DNA from: Prochlorococcus marinus str. MIT 9107
GTDB taxonomy: Bacteria > Cyanobacteriota > Cyanobacteriia > PCC-6307 > Cyanobiaceae
Length of the DNA: 63,942 nucleotides
Assembly: GCF_000759855.1 (NCBI RefSeq)
Contig: NZ_JNAI01000005.1
Location: 1-63,942 of the forward strand
Direction of reading: 5' to 3'
Shown: piece after piece, positions 1-18,807 of the stretch
Layout: every line of letters starts with the position of its first letter
Position numbering within the stretch: position 1 is the stretch's first letter
Translations under genes and position numbers: made by a program
The notes under the pieces: model-generated
The model's input: the letters and a program-made list of their open reading frames with translations, nothing else
What the model was told of the DNA's origin: nothing
Databases searched by the model: none

Positions 1-918
1 GGGGATGCCAGGCCTGCTGGAAGCACCAGCTCTATTGGGATTAACTTGCCTATTAAATGAGCCAGGTCTGCCTTGATCTGATGGCATATTTCTTAATCCC
101 GGCCTATTAGGTATGCCAGGTCTATTAGGAGCACCAGGTCTGTTGGGGGAAGTTTGTTTATAAGAAATATTTTGCTTATTATTACTTTGCTTTCTAGGAT
201 CTTCTCTTCTTATCGGAGCTCCTACGAGCTCAGGGGTATTTGATCTATTATTGAAATTTTTTGTTTTAGGCTTGTTCGTATTTTGATCAGGTTTGTTTGA
301 TAGTTGTCTTTTGTCCCCTGGATTGTAGATATGCTTGGGAGATTCATTAGACTTAACATTATTATTAATATTTTTTGGCTTTGCAATCAGTTGAATAGGG
401 GGTTTTGCTGGGCTTTTGATAGGTGGGTTTATGTTGTTTCGGAAAGTTTTTTTATCTTGGTTTAAATTTTTGGAAGATATACTTTTTAAATTTTGATTTG
501 TAAGATTTGCTTGAGATTGTGAAATACTATTAATATTGGGTTTCTTTGGATTTTTAGGTTGATTTTGAATTATTTTTGTATTGTCTGGCTTATTAAGAGG
601 TTTTATCAACAATGGCTTTTTGTTTGAATTGTCTTTGAGAGGTTCGCCTTTCAAAGAAGAGACGACAGGAGATTTATCTTCTCTGTTTTGTTTGAAACTA
701 TCTTTTTTAATTGAAGGTTTATTAATGGACAGTATTTTTTTATCTGGATTCTTCTTATTAATGAGATTTTTTATTTTCTTTGCATCCTCTGCACTAATAG
801 AGCTGCTATGGCTTTTTACTGAAATTGAAAGTTTTTGTGCAGCATCCAATATATCTTTATTTTCCAGATTTAAGTCTCTGGAAAGTTCGTAAATTCTGAT
901 TTTATCGCTGATAGTCAT
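1..918 (-). CDS. infB: Translation initiation factor IF-2, N-terminal part (runs off the left edge)
   Basis: IF-2 is the GTPase that places initiator tRNA on the 30S subunit. Reading leftwards from ATG at 918, about 306 residues are visible and the frame stays open to the window edge. The first ~50 residues (start [20 protein letters not shown]) are the small IF-2 N-terminal domain. The rest is a low-complexity linker rich in Lys, Asn, Pro and Gln that turns into repeated Pro-Asn-Arg-Pro-Gly units towards the edge, as in the long linkers of cyanobacterial IF-2. The GTPase domain lies outside the window. It is the last visible gene of the rimP-nusA-ylxR-infB operon, about 47 bp after the YlxR gene. 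The identity rests on the N-terminal domain and this context, so no GTPase motif could be checked. Confidence 0.9.
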   Translation of the reverse strand, partial: MTISDKIRIYELSRDLNLENKDILDAAQKLSISVKSHSSSISAEDAKKIKNLINKKNPDKKILSINKPSIKKDSFKQNREDKSPVVSSLKGEPLKDNSNKKPLLIKPLNKPDNTKIIQNQPKNPKKPNINSISQSQANLTNQNLKSISSKNLNQDKKTFRNNINPPIKSPAKPPIQLIAKPKNINNNVKSNESPKHIYNPGDKRQLSNKPDQNTNKPKTKNFNNRSNTPELVGAPIRREDPRKQSNNKQNISYKQTSPNRPGAPNRPGIPNRPGLRNMPSDQGRPGSFNRQVNPNRAGASSRPGIP

Positions 919-965
919 TTAATCTGATTTGTACTCTTTTAAAAATTAAAGAGATTTTAATTTAA

Positions 966-1247
966 TTATATTCCCTTATTGGGATAGCCATTGTAGCTTG
1001 TAATTTCTTTTTCAAGAATATCAATAATCTCAGGTTCTAAAAATGTGTTTAAAGCTTTTTGAAGCTTTTTTTTAATCTTGGAATCTGAGTAACATTTTTT
1101 TGACTTGCAAATGTAAGCTGATCGCCCCATTCCCTTTTGAAACATTATGCCTTGCTTATGATCTTTGGTAATCTTTAAAAGATTTTCCCTGTCATACGTT
1201 TTCCTACATGAAATGCATATACGCATAACAGGGGTTTGTTGTATCAC
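966..1247 (-). CDS. YlxR-family (DUF448) putative RNA-binding protein
   Basis: This 93-residue basic protein lies between nusA and infB, the usual place of the YlxR family. The family signatures are visible: an early Cys-Ile-Ser-Cys-Arg at residues ~11-15 and GMGRSAYIC at ~40-48, followed by a further Cys. YlxR proteins are thought to bind RNA or regulate nucleoid-related functions, but their role is not settled. The start is GTG at 1247, whose last bases overlap the nusA stop (GTGA), implying translational coupling. An in-frame ATG at 1226 would remove seven residues before the first cysteine motif and is a less likely alternative. Confidence 0.85.
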   Translation of the reverse strand: MIQQTPVMRICISCRKTYDRENLLKITKDHKQGIMFQKGMGRSAYICKSKKCYSDSKIKKKLQKALNTFLEPEIIDILEKEITSYNGYPNKGI

Positions 1248-2647
1248 CGTTTCTTCTCCTCTTTTGCAGATATTTCATTATCTTGGACTGTCTCTAGTTG
1301 ATCATTATCTGAGAAGGCTTCTCCTTCGTATTGTTCTTCTCCATATTCTTGATCATCTTCAGGGAGGGGATAAAGCTCTCTTAATCGTGCATCTTCTGCA
1401 GCACGCTCAGCTTGTTCTGCTTCTAATCTTATCTCAGCTTCTCTCTGGAGATTCTCTTCATCTTCCCTTTGAATGATTAATTCAGAGACTGCAGCATCTT
1501 CTGCTTCCTGATCGTATTCGTGTGAGTTTTTAACATCAATCTTCCAACCTGTTAATCTTGCCGCAAGTCTTACATTTTGACCTTCTCTACCAATTGCGAG
1601 ACTCAATTGATCGGGAGGAACTAGTACATGTGCATGTTGCCCTTCTGGGTCAACTAGTCTTACTAGATCGACTTTCGCAGGACTTAAAGAGTTTAAAATG
1701 TACTGTATTGGATCAGATGACCATTTAATAACATCAATTTTTTCTCCTCTTAATTCATTTACTACTTGTTGAATTCTTGCTCCTCTAGCTCCAATACAGG
1801 CACCTACAGGGTCCACTTCTTGTTCGACACTATCAACAGCTACTTTTGTCCTTGGCCCAACGGCTCTTGAAGGAGGGTTTGCTTCTCTTGATACAGCAAC
1901 TATTTTTACTGTCCCTTCTTGAATCTCTGGTACTTCATTTTCAAATAAATAAACTACTAAACCAGCATTTGCTCTACTTACAAAAAGTTGTGGTCCTTTT
2001 CTGGCTATTTCGCTAACTTCTTTCAGAAATACTTTGAAAGTTGCATTTGCTCTGTAATTATCATTTGGTAGTTGATCTCTCTTAGGAAGTTCTGCTTCTA
2101 CTTCAGGTCTACCAATACCCGAACTAACTCCCATAATTACTGATTGTCTTTCAAATCTTATAACTCTTGCAGTTAAAACAGGATCTTCCAAATCTGCAAA
2201 TTCTTCCTGGATCATTTTTCTTTGTTGATCTCTTAATTTTTGGGCTAAAACTTGCTTTGTTGTTGAAGCAGCCATTCGCCCAAAATCCTCTTTTTCTGGA
2301 GTAACATCTAATACAACTGTGTCACCTATTTGAGCATCATCAGCGACTTGTTTAACTTCTGCTAGGGATATTTGATGGTCTTCGCTTTCAACTTCTTCAA
2401 CTATTATTTTACTTGATAATATCCTGTAACCCTCGTCATCTAAGTCTAGTCCAACATCAAAATTACTAAAATATTCTTCATCAAATGGATCTTCTTTAAC
2501 TCCAATGTAAAAAGTTTTCCTATATTTTTCGTATCCTTTCAATAAAGCTTCGCGTAAGGCTGCTTCGACGATATTAGGAGGCAACTTTTTTTCCTCACTA
2601 ATGTCTTCAATAAGATTGTTTAAACCTGGGAGAATAACTAATGCCAT
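1244..2647 (-). CDS. nusA: Transcription termination/antitermination factor NusA
   Basis: NusA binds RNA polymerase and nascent RNA to control pausing, termination and antitermination. The 467-residue product shows the N-terminal RNAP-binding domain (residues 1-~130), an S1 domain (~153-215), and two KH domains with GARGAR at ~286-291 and GREGQ at ~353-357. After ~380 it ends in a highly acidic Glu/Asp-rich tail of about 85 residues instead of the E. coli-type repeated C-terminal acidic domains, consistent with the shorter cyanobacterial form. It sits directly after rimP and overlaps the YlxR gene by 4 bp, the standard operon order. Confidence 0.97.
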   Translation of the reverse strand: MALVILPGLNNLIEDISEEKKLPPNIVEAALREALLKGYEKYRKTFYIGVKEDPFDEEYFSNFDVGLDLDDEGYRILSSKIIVEEVESEDHQISLAEVKQVADDAQIGDTVVLDVTPEKEDFGRMAASTTKQVLAQKLRDQQRKMIQEEFADLEDPVLTARVIRFERQSVIMGVSSGIGRPEVEAELPKRDQLPNDNYRANATFKVFLKEVSEIARKGPQLFVSRANAGLVVYLFENEVPEIQEGTVKIVAVSREANPPSRAVGPRTKVAVDSVEQEVDPVGACIGARGARIQQVVNELRGEKIDVIKWSSDPIQYILNSLSPAKVDLVRLVDPEGQHAHVLVPPDQLSLAIGREGQNVRLAARLTGWKIDVKNSHEYDQEAEDAAVSELIIQREDEENLQREAEIRLEAEQAERAAEDARLRELYPLPEDDQEYGEEQYEGEAFSDNDQLETVQDNEISAKEEKKR

Positions 2648-2682
2648 CTATGATGGGAAAATTGAATAATGGTTGAAAATAA

Positions 2683-3150
2683 TTAATCTTTTAATGTACA
2701 AAGACTAATCTTTAATACTTCATCAAAAGGGATTTTTTTAATTTTACCTTTTATGTTAATGGCTAAATAATCTTTAGACTTTTCATAAAGTAAACCATTC
2801 AGAAATTTTATTTTTGAATTCTTCTGGTTTAACTCAACATTAACTGGAAAACCCTTAAAAGTTTTGAAGTCTCTTTCTGAGGTTAATTCATCACTGACCC
2901 CTTGACTACTAATTTCTAACACATATGAACAATTTAAAAGATTTGAATTCTCTATTTCTTCAGAAGCTGGGGCATTAAATAGAGCACAATCATCAAGTGA
3001 AATATCATCACCATTAGTTTTTTTTATAATGATCTCTATCACAATTGGCTTTTGATTAGTTTTTATAATTAAACTGCAGATTTGGAAATCCCATATATTG
3101 GCAACTTTTTTTAATAGAATTTCTAGTTTAATTTTGTTTTTTTTATTCAA
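2683..3150 (-). CDS. rimP: Ribosome maturation factor RimP
   Basis: RimP assists assembly of the 30S subunit. The 155-residue product is close to the usual family length and is the first gene of the rimP-nusA-ylxR-infB operon, 35 bp ahead of nusA. The N-terminal half has a typical RimP pattern (VIEIIIKK, then DDISLDDC around residues 49-56), and the second half carries [16 protein letters not shown], matching the family's PGhxRPL/F-x-R-F-x-G region only loosely. The start is TTG at 3150; no ATG is available nearby in frame. Upstream is a 156-bp divergent AT-rich gap shared with the protease gene. The sequence is diverged, so context carries part of the call. Confidence 0.87.
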   Translation of the reverse strand: MNKKNKIKLEILLKKVANIWDFQICSLIIKTNQKPIVIEIIIKKTNGDDISLDDCALFNAPASEEIENSNLLNCSYVLEISSQGVSDELTSERDFKTFKGFPVNVELNQKNSKIKFLNGLLYEKSKDYLAINIKGKIKKIPFDEVLKISLCTLKD

Positions 3151-3300
3151 ATTTATTTATATTTATTTAAAATAATTTTCACATATAAAAAAGTTTTTTC
3201 TATTAAATATTCAAAAATTTGTATTTTATGGATGTAAACAAAAAAACAACAATAATATTTTTCTTCAATTAGATTTATTGAATAAATCAAAAACTATTAA

Positions 3301-4437
<1,137 letters not shown>

Positions 4438-4480
4438 ATCACCCATTGAAATTTAATATTCTATAAATCAAAAAAAAATT

Positions 4481-5194
4481 TTGGATTCACAAAGTCAAAT
4501 GAAACAAATAGTTGCTGATTCAGCAATTAAGGAAGTAAAGAGTGACATGATTCTCGGATTAGGATCTGGATCTACAGCCGCGCTTATGATAAAAAGCCTT
4601 GCTGATGAAATTCGCTCTGGAGAACTTCAAAATATAAGAGGTGTTGCAACATCCTTTCAATCAGAAGTTTTAGCGCTTGAACTCGGCATCCCCCTTATCG
4701 ATTTAGCTTCTGTTTCTCAAATTGATTTAGCTATTGATGGAGCAGATGAGGTTGATCCGGGGTTCCAATTAATAAAAGGAGGAGGAGCTTGCCATGTTAG
4801 AGAAAAGTTAGTGGCATCTAAGGCTAATCAATTATTGATTGTTGTTGACGAAACTAAACTCGTGCAAAACTTAAATCAATCTTTTCCTTTACCTGTAGAA
4901 GTCCTTCCAAATGCTTGGAAGCAAGTGCAGGAAGTTATTTCAGAAATGAACGGCAGTTCTATTTTAAGAATGGCTACTAAAAAAGCTGGCCCAGTTGTTA
5001 CTGATCAGGGCAACCTAATTCTAGATGTATTGTTTGATGATGGTATTAAGAATCCAAAAGACGTTGAAATGAGTATTAATAATATTCCAGGAGTATTAGA
5101 AAACGGATTATTCGTTGACCTTACAGCTAAAGTATTGGTTGGTAAAATTGAAAAAGGTATCCCAGTTGTTTACTCCCTTTCAAAAGTTGGCTAA
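4481..5194 (+). CDS. rpiA: Ribose-5-phosphate isomerase A
   Basis: RpiA interconverts ribose-5-phosphate and ribulose-5-phosphate, a step shared by the Calvin cycle and pentose phosphate pathway. The 237-residue product carries the family motifs GLGSGSTA (residues ~26-33), DGADEVD (~85-91) and [11 protein letters not shown] (~98-108), which build the phosphate and sugar site. The start is TTG at 4481, giving MDSQSQMKQ, which resembles other marine cyanobacterial RpiA starts; ATG at 4499 (MKQIVADS) is the alternative. Its TAA overlaps the hisD stop on the other strand within the four bases CTAA at 5191-5194. Confidence 0.96.
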   Translation: MDSQSQMKQIVADSAIKEVKSDMILGLGSGSTAALMIKSLADEIRSGELQNIRGVATSFQSEVLALELGIPLIDLASVSQIDLAIDGADEVDPGFQLIKGGGACHVREKLVASKANQLLIVVDETKLVQNLNQSFPLPVEVLPNAWKQVQEVISEMNGSSILRMATKKAGPVVTDQGNLILDVLFDDGIKNPKDVEMSINNIPGVLENGLFVDLTAKVLVGKIEKGIPVVYSLSKVG

Positions 5195-6477
5195 TCTTCG
5201 AATCTTATTTGTACTGAGTTAGCGTGACTATGTAAGCCCTCACTTTTAGCAAGATTAATAATATCTAGACTGTTGACTTTGAGACTTTCTTCATTAAATT
5301 CTATTATTGAAGTGTTTTTCATAAAAGTTTCAACTCCTAATGAACCGCTAAATCTAGAATTTCCTGATGTAGGTAAAGTATGATTTGGTCCCGCAAGATA
5401 ATCTCCCACAGCTTCAGGGGTCCATTTCCCTAAAAATATTGCTCCAGCATTTTCTATACCTTCAAGAATCTTTTTTGAATTTAAGGCTAAAATTTCTAAG
5501 TGTTCTGGAGCAAAGTTATTGCTTAATTCGATACATGATTCATAATTCTCGCAAATAACAATTAATCCCCAATTTTTTATTGATTGCATGCAAATTTCTT
5601 TTCTTGGATGATCATCTAATTTTTTATAAATTTCACCTAAAACTTCTTTTGCCTGTTTCTCTGATGTAGTGAGAAGTATTGAAGATGCCAAAGGATCATG
5701 TTCCGCTTGTGCCAGAAGATCAGATGCTATATGGGTGCTTTTAGCTGTTTCATCTGCAATAATTAATATTTCACTTGGACCAGCTAAAGAATCAATTCCT
5801 GTAGAGCCATAAATTAGTTTTTTAGCTGTAGTTACATAGATATTCCCTGGACCTGTAATAACATCAACTTTATTGATTTGATTTGTGCCAAATGCTAAAG
5901 CACCAATTGCTTGAGCTCCTCCAATTCTAAAAACTTGATTGACACCTGATAAGTGAGCTGCAGCTAAAACAGTTTTATTTATTTCTCCTTCTTTATTTCC
6001 AGGAGATACCATTATAATTTCTTCTACTCCTGCTACTGTTGCAGGTATTGCATTCATTAAAACAGTGCTTGGATAAGCAGCTCTACCTCCAGGGATATAA
6101 ATACCTGCATTTTTAACCGGTCTCCATCTTCTTTGGACTGTATCACCATGTTTACCTTTTAAAGTAAAAGATGATGGAATTTCTTTTTCATGGAATTTTT
6201 TAATTCTTTTATGGGCCACCTTAAGTGACTGCTTTAAATTTTCATCTATTCCATCCCAGGCATCTTTTAATTCATCTGAACTAACTTGCATAGGTTCAGG
6301 GCTGAAACCATCAAACTTTTTGGTATATTTCTTCACTGCTATATCTCCATAATTTTTTACCTCTTGAAGAATTTTTTCGACAGTTGCATTTATCTTGTTG
6401 TTGTTGTCTGAATTAGTTCGAGCAGAAATCCTTTTTAATTCTTGGATAGCGTCTTTTTTATTATCTATGATATTCAT
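5191..6477 (-). CDS. hisD: Histidinol dehydrogenase
   Basis: HisD is a zinc-dependent, NAD-linked enzyme that oxidises L-histidinol to L-histidine in two steps, the end of histidine synthesis. The 428-residue length fits the family. Visible motifs are [13 protein letters not shown], the NAD-binding region [13 protein letters not shown], the zinc/catalytic segment LLAQAEHDP and the catalytic APEHLE, plus [10 protein letters not shown] near the C terminus. It stands alone without other his genes, normal for cyanobacteria where histidine genes are scattered. The gene shares its stop region with rpiA and diverges from rpsT across a 122-bp gap. Confidence 0.97.
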   Translation of the reverse strand: MNIIDNKKDAIQELKRISARTNSDNNNKINATVEKILQEVKNYGDIAVKKYTKKFDGFSPEPMQVSSDELKDAWDGIDENLKQSLKVAHKRIKKFHEKEIPSSFTLKGKHGDTVQRRWRPVKNAGIYIPGGRAAYPSTVLMNAIPATVAGVEEIIMVSPGNKEGEINKTVLAAAHLSGVNQVFRIGGAQAIGALAFGTNQINKVDVITGPGNIYVTTAKKLIYGSTGIDSLAGPSEILIIADETAKSTHIASDLLAQAEHDPLASSILLTTSEKQAKEVLGEIYKKLDDHPRKEICMQSIKNWGLIVICENYESCIELSNNFAPEHLEILALNSKKILEGIENAGAIFLGKWTPEAVGDYLAGPNHTLPTSGNSRFSGSLGVETFMKNTSIIEFNEESLKVNSLDIINLAKSEGLHSHANSVQIRFED

Positions 6478-6599
6478 TTTCTTAATTTTTCAAATAGTAA
6501 GGGTTCAGGACCCAAGTTATTAACCTATCAAAATTATATATGATTGATTAGTTGTCGATTTATTTGTTATGATAATAATCTTCTATTTATATACCCTCA

Positions 6600-6893
6600 G
6601 TGGCCAATAACAAATCAGCAAAAAAGAGAATACAAATTGCCGAAAGAAATCGTTTAATTAATAAATCATATAAATCTACAGTTAGAACTTTAACGAAAAA
6701 AACCTTGGAAAATTGTGAAAAATATAAACAAGAACCTAATGAAGATAATAAAAATTTAGTGAAAACAAGTCTTAATAAAGCTTTTAGTTTAATTGATAAA
6801 GCAGTTAAAAAAAATGTTCTTCATAAGAATAATGGTGCGAATAAAAAATCAAATATCAACAAATTTGTAAAAAATACTCTCAGTATAAAGTAA
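6600..6893 (+). CDS. rpsT: 30S ribosomal protein S20
   Basis: S20 binds 16S rRNA early in assembly of the small subunit. The 97-residue, very Lys-rich product has the typical start (A-N-N-K-S-A-K-K-R) and the family's helical body, with conserved ALSLIDKAVKK-like sequence at ~60-75. The start is GTG at 6600; the upstream sequence offers no better start. The TatD-family gene begins 17 bp after its stop in the same direction, so the two are probably cotranscribed. The length is typical for cyanobacterial S20. Confidence 0.96.
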   Translation: MANNKSAKKRIQIAERNRLINKSYKSTVRTLTKKTLENCEKYKQEPNEDNKNLVKTSLNKAFSLIDKAVKKNVLHKNNGANKKSNINKFVKNTLSIK

Positions 6894-6910
6894 AAAGCCA
6901 AATTATAATT

Positions 6911-7699
6911 ATGAGCGATATTGAACTCATAGACTCCCACTGTCATTTAATATTTGAAAATTTTGAAAAAGATCTTGAAGATGTCGTTTTAAGATTGCGT
7001 TCAAGAGGTGTCAAAAAATTAGTTCATGCTTGTTGTGAATTAACAGAAATACCTAAGTTAAAAAAGATATCCCATGAATTTAATGAAATTTATTATTCGG
7101 TAGGTTTGCATCCTTTAGAAGCAAAAAAATGGGAAATTGATTCTAAATCTCTTTTAAGAAGTTCAGCTCAAGAAGATAGAAGAGTTGTCGCTATTGGGGA
7201 ATTAGGTCTAGATTTGTTTAAAAGTGAAAATAAAACTCAGCAAATTGAAGCTCTTATTCCTCAAATGGAGTTAGCTTTTGAACTCGAATTGCCCGTAATT
7301 ATCCATTGCAGAGATGCAGCAAAAGAAATGCTCGAGATATGTAATGACCTTTTTAGAAAAGGGAAATGCCCTAAAGGGGTACTTCATTGTTGGACGGGAA
7401 CTCCAAAAGAAATGAACCAATTCTTAGATCTTGGTTTTTATATTAGTTTTAGTGGAATAGTGACCTTTCCAAAAGCACATGAAATTCATGAGTGCGCCAA
7501 GATAGTCCCTAATGATAAATACTTAATTGAAACTGACTCACCTTTTTTAGCTCCTGTTCCCTATAGGGGTAAAAGAAACGAACCTGCATTTGTTGAAAAT
7601 GTTGCCAATTTTATGGCGGATTTAAGATCTACTGAATTAACAACAATTGCTAAAGAGTCATCAAAGAATGCTGAAGATTTGTTTAAATTTGACTTGTAG
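6911..7699 (+). CDS. TatD-family metal-dependent hydrolase (putative DNase)
   Basis: TatD proteins are metal-dependent hydrolases with TIM-barrel fold, some shown to be 3'-5' DNases. This 262-residue protein has the first metal-binding motif DSHCHL (residues ~8-13), the GELGLD segment (~96-101), VIIHCRDA (~134-141), a conserved His near GVLHCWTG and the C-terminal ETDSPFLAPVPYRG signature. These cover all expected ligands. It follows rpsT closely. Substrate in vivo is unknown for this lineage. Confidence 0.93.
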   Translation: MSDIELIDSHCHLIFENFEKDLEDVVLRLRSRGVKKLVHACCELTEIPKLKKISHEFNEIYYSVGLHPLEAKKWEIDSKSLLRSSAQEDRRVVAIGELGLDLFKSENKTQQIEALIPQMELAFELELPVIIHCRDAAKEMLEICNDLFRKGKCPKGVLHCWTGTPKEMNQFLDLGFYISFSGIVTFPKAHEIHECAKIVPNDKYLIETDSPFLAPVPYRGKRNEPAFVENVANFMADLRSTELTTIAKESSKNAEDLFKFDL

Positions 7700-7701
7700 T
7701 T

Positions 7702-7726
7702 TTGACACGGCAGCTGCTAATATAAG
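7702..7726 (+). promoter_or_regulatory. Possible rpoB promoter (TTGACA with nearby TATAAG)
   Basis: Directly after the TatD-family gene there is TTGACA at 7702-7707 and TATAAG at 7721-7726, matching -35 and -10 elements. The spacer is only 13 bp, shorter than the usual 16-18, so either the -35 match is fortuitous or the promoter depends mainly on the -10 element, as is common in cyanobacteria. The spacer contains an 8-bp palindrome, GCAGCTGC, at 7710-7717. If used, the rpoB transcript would have a ~200-nt leader. Confidence 0.35.
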
Positions 7727-7827
7727 GAATTACTGGAAATTTTCTTAATTTTTAGTTTTAACTTTCTCAGTCAATGGTTTTGTAACCTTGATTTCAATTT
7801 TTAAAAATTATTAAATTGATTAATTTG

Positions 7828-7857
7828 TTGAAATCGAGATTTAATTATCGATTTCAA
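7828..7857 (+). promoter_or_regulatory. Perfect 10-bp inverted repeat in the rpoB upstream region
   Basis: TTGAAATCGA at 7828-7837 is repeated as its exact reverse complement TCGATTTCAA at 7848-7857, with a 10-base AT-rich spacer. A partial copy, TTGATTTCAA, lies at 7788-7797. The element is about 80 bp before the rpoB start and so is within the probable leader. It could be an RNA hairpin or a protein-binding operator controlling rpoBC1C2; no terminator-like U-run follows, so it does not look like an attenuator. Confidence 0.5.
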
Positions 7858-7938
7858 TTAAACAGAAAAGTTAAACAATAAAATATTGAGTAGATTTAAG
7901 GTAAATAGTAAATCAAACATAATCGCAGGTTTTCTTGG

Positions 7939-10900
7939 ATGAGCAGTAGCGCTTTACAGGTAGCAAAAACATCTACTTATCTACCAGATTTGGTTGAAGT
8001 ACAAAGAGCAAGCTTTAAATGGTTTTTAGAGAAGGGTCTAATAGAGGAATTACAAAACTTTTCACCCATTTCTGATTACACCGGTAAATTAGAATTACAT
8101 TTTATTGGCGAAGAGTATAGGTTAAAAAGACCTAGGCATGATGTTGAGGAAGCAAAAAGAAGAGATGCAACGTTCGCCTCTCAAATGTACGTAACTTGCA
8201 GATTAATTAATAAAGAGACAGGCGAAATTAAAGAACAAGAGGTATTTATTGGTGAGTTGCCATTAATGACCGAAAGAGGAACTTTCATTATTAATGGTGC
8301 TGAAAGAGTAATTGTTAATCAAATAGTTCGAAGTCCCGGAGTATATTTCAAGGATGAACAAGATAAAAATGGTCGCAGAACTTACAATGCGAGCGTTATT
8401 CCTAATAGAGGAGCATGGTTAAAATTCGAGACTGACAAAAATAATTTACTTTATGTAAGAGTTGATAAAACAAGAAAAATAAATGCTCATGTCCTGATGA
8501 GAGCGATGGGCCTCTCTGATAATGATGTTATCGATAAACTAAGGCATCCTGAATTTTATCAAAGCTCAATTGAGTCAGCAAATGATGAAGGTATAAATTC
8601 AGAAGATCAGGCTTTACTTGAGCTATACAAGAAATTACGTCCGGGTGAACCACCTTCTGTTTCTGGAGGACAACAGTTATTACACAGTAGATTTTTTGAT
8701 GCCAAAAGATATGATTTAGGACGGGTTGGTAGGTATAAAATAAATAAAAAATTAAGGCTTACTGTACCAGATGATGTGAGAACACTTACCCATGAAGATG
8801 TTCTTTCTACTATTGATTATCTTATTAACTTAGAATTAGATATTGGTGGTGCAAGTTTGGACGATATTGACCATCTTGGTAACCGAAGAGTTAGGTCTGT
8901 AGGTGAACTTCTTCAAAATCAAGTCAGGGTTGGACTTAACCGTTTAGAGAGGATTATTAAGGAAAGAATGACTGTTGGAGAAACTGATTCTCTTACCCCA
9001 GCCCAACTAGTTAATCCTAAACCTCTGGTTGCTGCTATTAAGGAATTCTTTGGCTCAAGTCAACTAAGTCAATTTATGGATCAAACTAATCCTCTGGCTG
9101 AATTAACTCATAAGAGAAGAATTTCCGCTTTAGGTCCAGGTGGATTAACACGAGAGAGAGCAGGCTTTGCAGTAAGAGATATTCATCCTTCACATTATGG
9201 AAGGTTATGTCCTATTGAGACTCCTGAAGGTCCCAATGCAGGACTTATAAACTCTTTAGCTACCCATGCAAGAGTAAATGAGTATGGTTTTATTGAAACT
9301 CCTTTTTGGGAAGTAAGTAATGGCAAAGTTAATAAAGAAGGTAATCCGGTTTACCTTTCTGCTGATTTAGAGGATGAGTGTAGGGTGGCTCCAGGAGATG
9401 TCGCAACTGATAAGGACGGAAATATACTAGCAGATCTTATACCAGTAAGATACAGACAAGATTTCGAAAAAGTTCCTCCTCATCAAGTTGATTACGTTCA
9501 GCTTTCCCCCGTTCAAGTAATTTCGGTTGCTACTTCACTAATTCCTTTTTTGGAACACGATGATGCAAATAGAGCTCTGATGGGATCGAATATGCAACGT
9601 CAAGCAGTTCCATTGCTCAGGCCAGAACGTCCTTTAGTTGGGACAGGGTTAGAATCTCAAGTCGCCAGAGACTCGGGGATGGTTCCCATAACGAAAGTAA
9701 ATGGAACTGTATCTTATGTAGATGCTAATGAGATTGTTGTTAAAGATGAAGATGGTAATGAACATTTTCATTATCTTCAAAAATATCAAAGATCAAATCA
9801 AGATACCTGCTTGAACCAAAGACCCATAGTAAAAATTGGAGATCAAGTCATATCCGGGCAAGTTTTAGCAGATGGTTCAGCTTGTGAGGGAGGGGAAATA
9901 GCACTTGGACAGAATGTCTTAATTGCATATATGCCATGGGAGGGCTACAACTACGAAGATGCAATTCTTGTAAGCGAGAGAATGGTAACTGATGACTTAT
10001 ATACATCAGTGCATATTGAAAAATATGAAATTGAGGCAAGACAAACTAAGTTAGGACCTGAAGAAATTACTAGAGAGATCCCAAATATCTCCGAAGAAAG
10101 TTTAAATAATCTTGATGAAATGGGAATAATTAGGATTGGAGCTTTTGTCGGAAGTGGAGATATTCTTGTAGGAAAAGTTACTCCTAAAGGGGAATCAGAC
10201 CAACCTCCTGAAGAAAAACTTTTGAGAGCTATTTTCGGCGAAAAGGCACGAGATGTAAGAGACAACTCACTGCGGGTTCCTAAAACTGAAAAGGGAAGAG
10301 TCTTAGATGTTCGCATTTACACTAGAGAACAAGGTGATGAGTTGCCTCCTGGGGCAAATATGGTTGTTAGAGTTTATGTGGCCCAGAGAAGAAAAATCCA
10401 AGTAGGTGATAAAATGGCTGGAAGGCATGGTAATAAAGGAATTATTAGCAGAATTTTACCTAGAGAAGATATGCCATATTTGCCAGATGGAACCCCTGTA
10501 GATATAGTGCTTAATCCTCTTGGGGTCCCAAGTAGGATGAACGTAGGTCAAGTTTTTGAATTGTTGATGGGCTGGGCTGCCTCCAACTTGAATTGCAGGG
10601 TTAAAGTTGTCCCATTTGATGAAATGTATGGAGCTGAAAAATCACATCAGACTGTTCAAGCTTTTTTAGAGGAGGCTTCAAAACAGCCAGGTAAATCATG
10701 GGTTTACAACCCTAAAGATCCAGGAAAGTTATTACTAAAAGATGGCAGAACAGGGGAACCCTTCGATCAACCAGTTGCAGTTGGATATTCTCACTTCCTT
10801 AAGTTAGTTCATTTGGTGGATGACAAAATTCATGCTAGGTCTACGGGGCCATACTCTTTGGTTACCCAACAACCATTGGGGGGTAAAGCTCAGCAGGGTG

Positions 10901-11232
10901 GACAAAGGCTTGGAGAGATGGAAGTATGGGCTCTTGAGGCTTATGGAGCAGCCTATACTCTTCAAGAACTATTAACAGTTAAATCTGATGATATGCAAGG
11001 AAGAAATGAAGCTCTAAATGCAATTGTAAAAGGCAAACCAATCCCTAGGCCAGGTACTCCTGAGTCTTTTAAAGTTCTTATGAGAGAATTACAATCACTG
11101 GGTCTAGATATTGGAGTTTATACAGATGAAGGAAAAGAGGTGGATTTAATGCAAGATGTAAATCCGAGAAGGAATACTCCATCGAGGCCCACTTACGAGT
11201 CATTAGGAACCTCTGAATATGAGGAAGATTAA
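7939..11232 (+). CDS. rpoB: DNA-directed RNA polymerase subunit beta
   Basis: The beta subunit forms one half of the RNA polymerase active-site cleft. The 1097-residue length matches cyanobacterial RpoB. Clear conserved blocks include the rifampicin region ([18 protein letters not shown] and [11 protein letters not shown]), the [15 protein letters not shown] block, the [12 protein letters not shown] block and [12 protein letters not shown] near residue 824, and the C-terminal [15 protein letters not shown] anchor that meets beta'. It starts the rpoB-rpoC1-rpoC2 run with a 39-bp gap before rpoC1. The 239-bp upstream region carries a promoter candidate and an inverted repeat, described separately. 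Confidence 0.99.
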   Translation: MSSSALQVAKTSTYLPDLVEVQRASFKWFLEKGLIEELQNFSPISDYTGKLELHFIGEEYRLKRPRHDVEEAKRRDATFASQMYVTCRLINKETGEIKEQEVFIGELPLMTERGTFIINGAERVIVNQIVRSPGVYFKDEQDKNGRRTYNASVIPNRGAWLKFETDKNNLLYVRVDKTRKINAHVLMRAMGLSDNDVIDKLRHPEFYQSSIESANDEGINSEDQALLELYKKLRPGEPPSVSGGQQLLHSRFFDAKRYDLGRVGRYKINKKLRLTVPDDVRTLTHEDVLSTIDYLINLELDIGGASLDDIDHLGNRRVRSVGELLQNQVRVGLNRLERIIKERMTVGETDSLTPAQLVNPKPLVAAIKEFFGSSQLSQFMDQTNPLAELTHKRRISALGPGGLTRERAGFAVRDIHPSHYGRLCPIETPEGPNAGLINSLATHARVNEYGFIETPFWEVSNGKVNKEGNPVYLSADLEDECRVAPGDVATDKDGNILADLIPVRYRQDFEKVPPHQVDYVQLSPVQVISVATSLIPFLEHDDANRALMGSNMQRQAVPLLRPERPLVGTGLESQVARDSGMVPITKVNGTVSYVDANEIVVKDEDGNEHFHYLQKYQRSNQDTCLNQRPIVKIGDQVISGQVLADGSACEGGEIALGQNVLIAYMPWEGYNYEDAILVSERMVTDDLYTSVHIEKYEIEARQTKLGPEEITREIPNISEESLNNLDEMGIIRIGAFVGSGDILVGKVTPKGESDQPPEEKLLRAIFGEKARDVRDNSLRVPKTEKGRVLDVRIYTREQGDELPPGANMVVRVYVAQRRKIQVGDKMAGRHGNKGIISRILPREDMPYLPDGTPVDIVLNPLGVPSRMNVGQVFELLMGWAASNLNCRVKVVPFDEMYGAEKSHQTVQAFLEEASKQPGKSWVYNPKDPGKLLLKDGRTGEPFDQPVAVGYSHFLKLVHLVDDKIHARSTGPYSLVTQQPLGGKAQQGGQRLGEMEVWALEAYGAAYTLQELLTVKSDDMQGRNEALNAIVKGKPIPRPGTPESFKVLMRELQSLGLDIGVYTDEGKEVDLMQDVNPRRNTPSRPTYESLGTSEYEED

Positions 11233-11244
11233 ATACTCAATTAA

Positions 11245-13176
<1,932 letters not shown>

Positions 13177-13183
13177 TCTTTAA

Positions 13184-17311
<4,128 letters not shown>

Positions 17312-17362
17312 ATATTATCCATTATCTTTTTTAGTCACTAGAATGATTTCTTTAGTTTGTAA

Positions 17363-17518
<156 letters not shown>

Positions 17519-17535
17519 GAATAGTTTTGAAATAA

Positions 17536-18591
<1,056 letters not shown>

Positions 18592-18663
18592 TAATTTTAT
18601 CTAGAAATAATTTTTTAAAAGTATCTTAAACACGTTATTATTGACTTAATTCATATTTAATCT

Positions 18664-18789
18664 TTGGGTTTTATTAAAACAAAAATTTTACCTTTCGCTA
18701 TCGTTGCACTTTTTGGGTTTGCTTTCTTCGCAGTTAGCGCAAGGATTTGGTTGCCGGGAGATATGATGTCACCTGCTCCAATTAATTAA
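18664..18789 (+). CDS. Small single-span membrane protein of unknown function
   Basis: A 41-codon frame opens with TTG at 18664 and ends at TAA 18787-18789. An in-frame TAA at 18658-18660 leaves no room for a longer start. The product has a short basic N terminus (K-T-K), one hydrophobic segment (residues ~8-24) and a tail R-I-W-L-P-G-D-M-M-S-P-A-P-I-N. Coding character is suggested by this clean basic-hydrophobic-polar layout and by a G+C content higher than the flanking noncoding DNA. It sits between rlmN and the HEAT-repeat gene, 18 bp before the latter. It resembles the many tiny conserved membrane proteins of picocyanobacteria, but I do not know its function. Confidence 0.65.
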   Translation: MGFIKTKILPFAIVALFGFAFFAVSARIWLPGDMMSPAPIN

Positions 18790-18807
18790 TTTTTTTTATT
18801 TTTTGAA

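Noticed and set aside
581-892. 103-codon plus-strand frame over infB
   Set aside because: Antisense shadow of the IF-2 linker, hydrophobic and without motif.
1165-1476. 103-codon plus-strand frame over nusA and the YlxR gene
   Set aside because: Antisense to two well-supported genes in a conserved operon; Leu/His-rich shadow product.
6492-6516. Short hairpin GGGT-TCAGG-ACCC between hisD and rpsT
   Set aside because: Only a 4-bp stem with no U-run on either strand; too weak for a terminator or a known S20 regulatory element.
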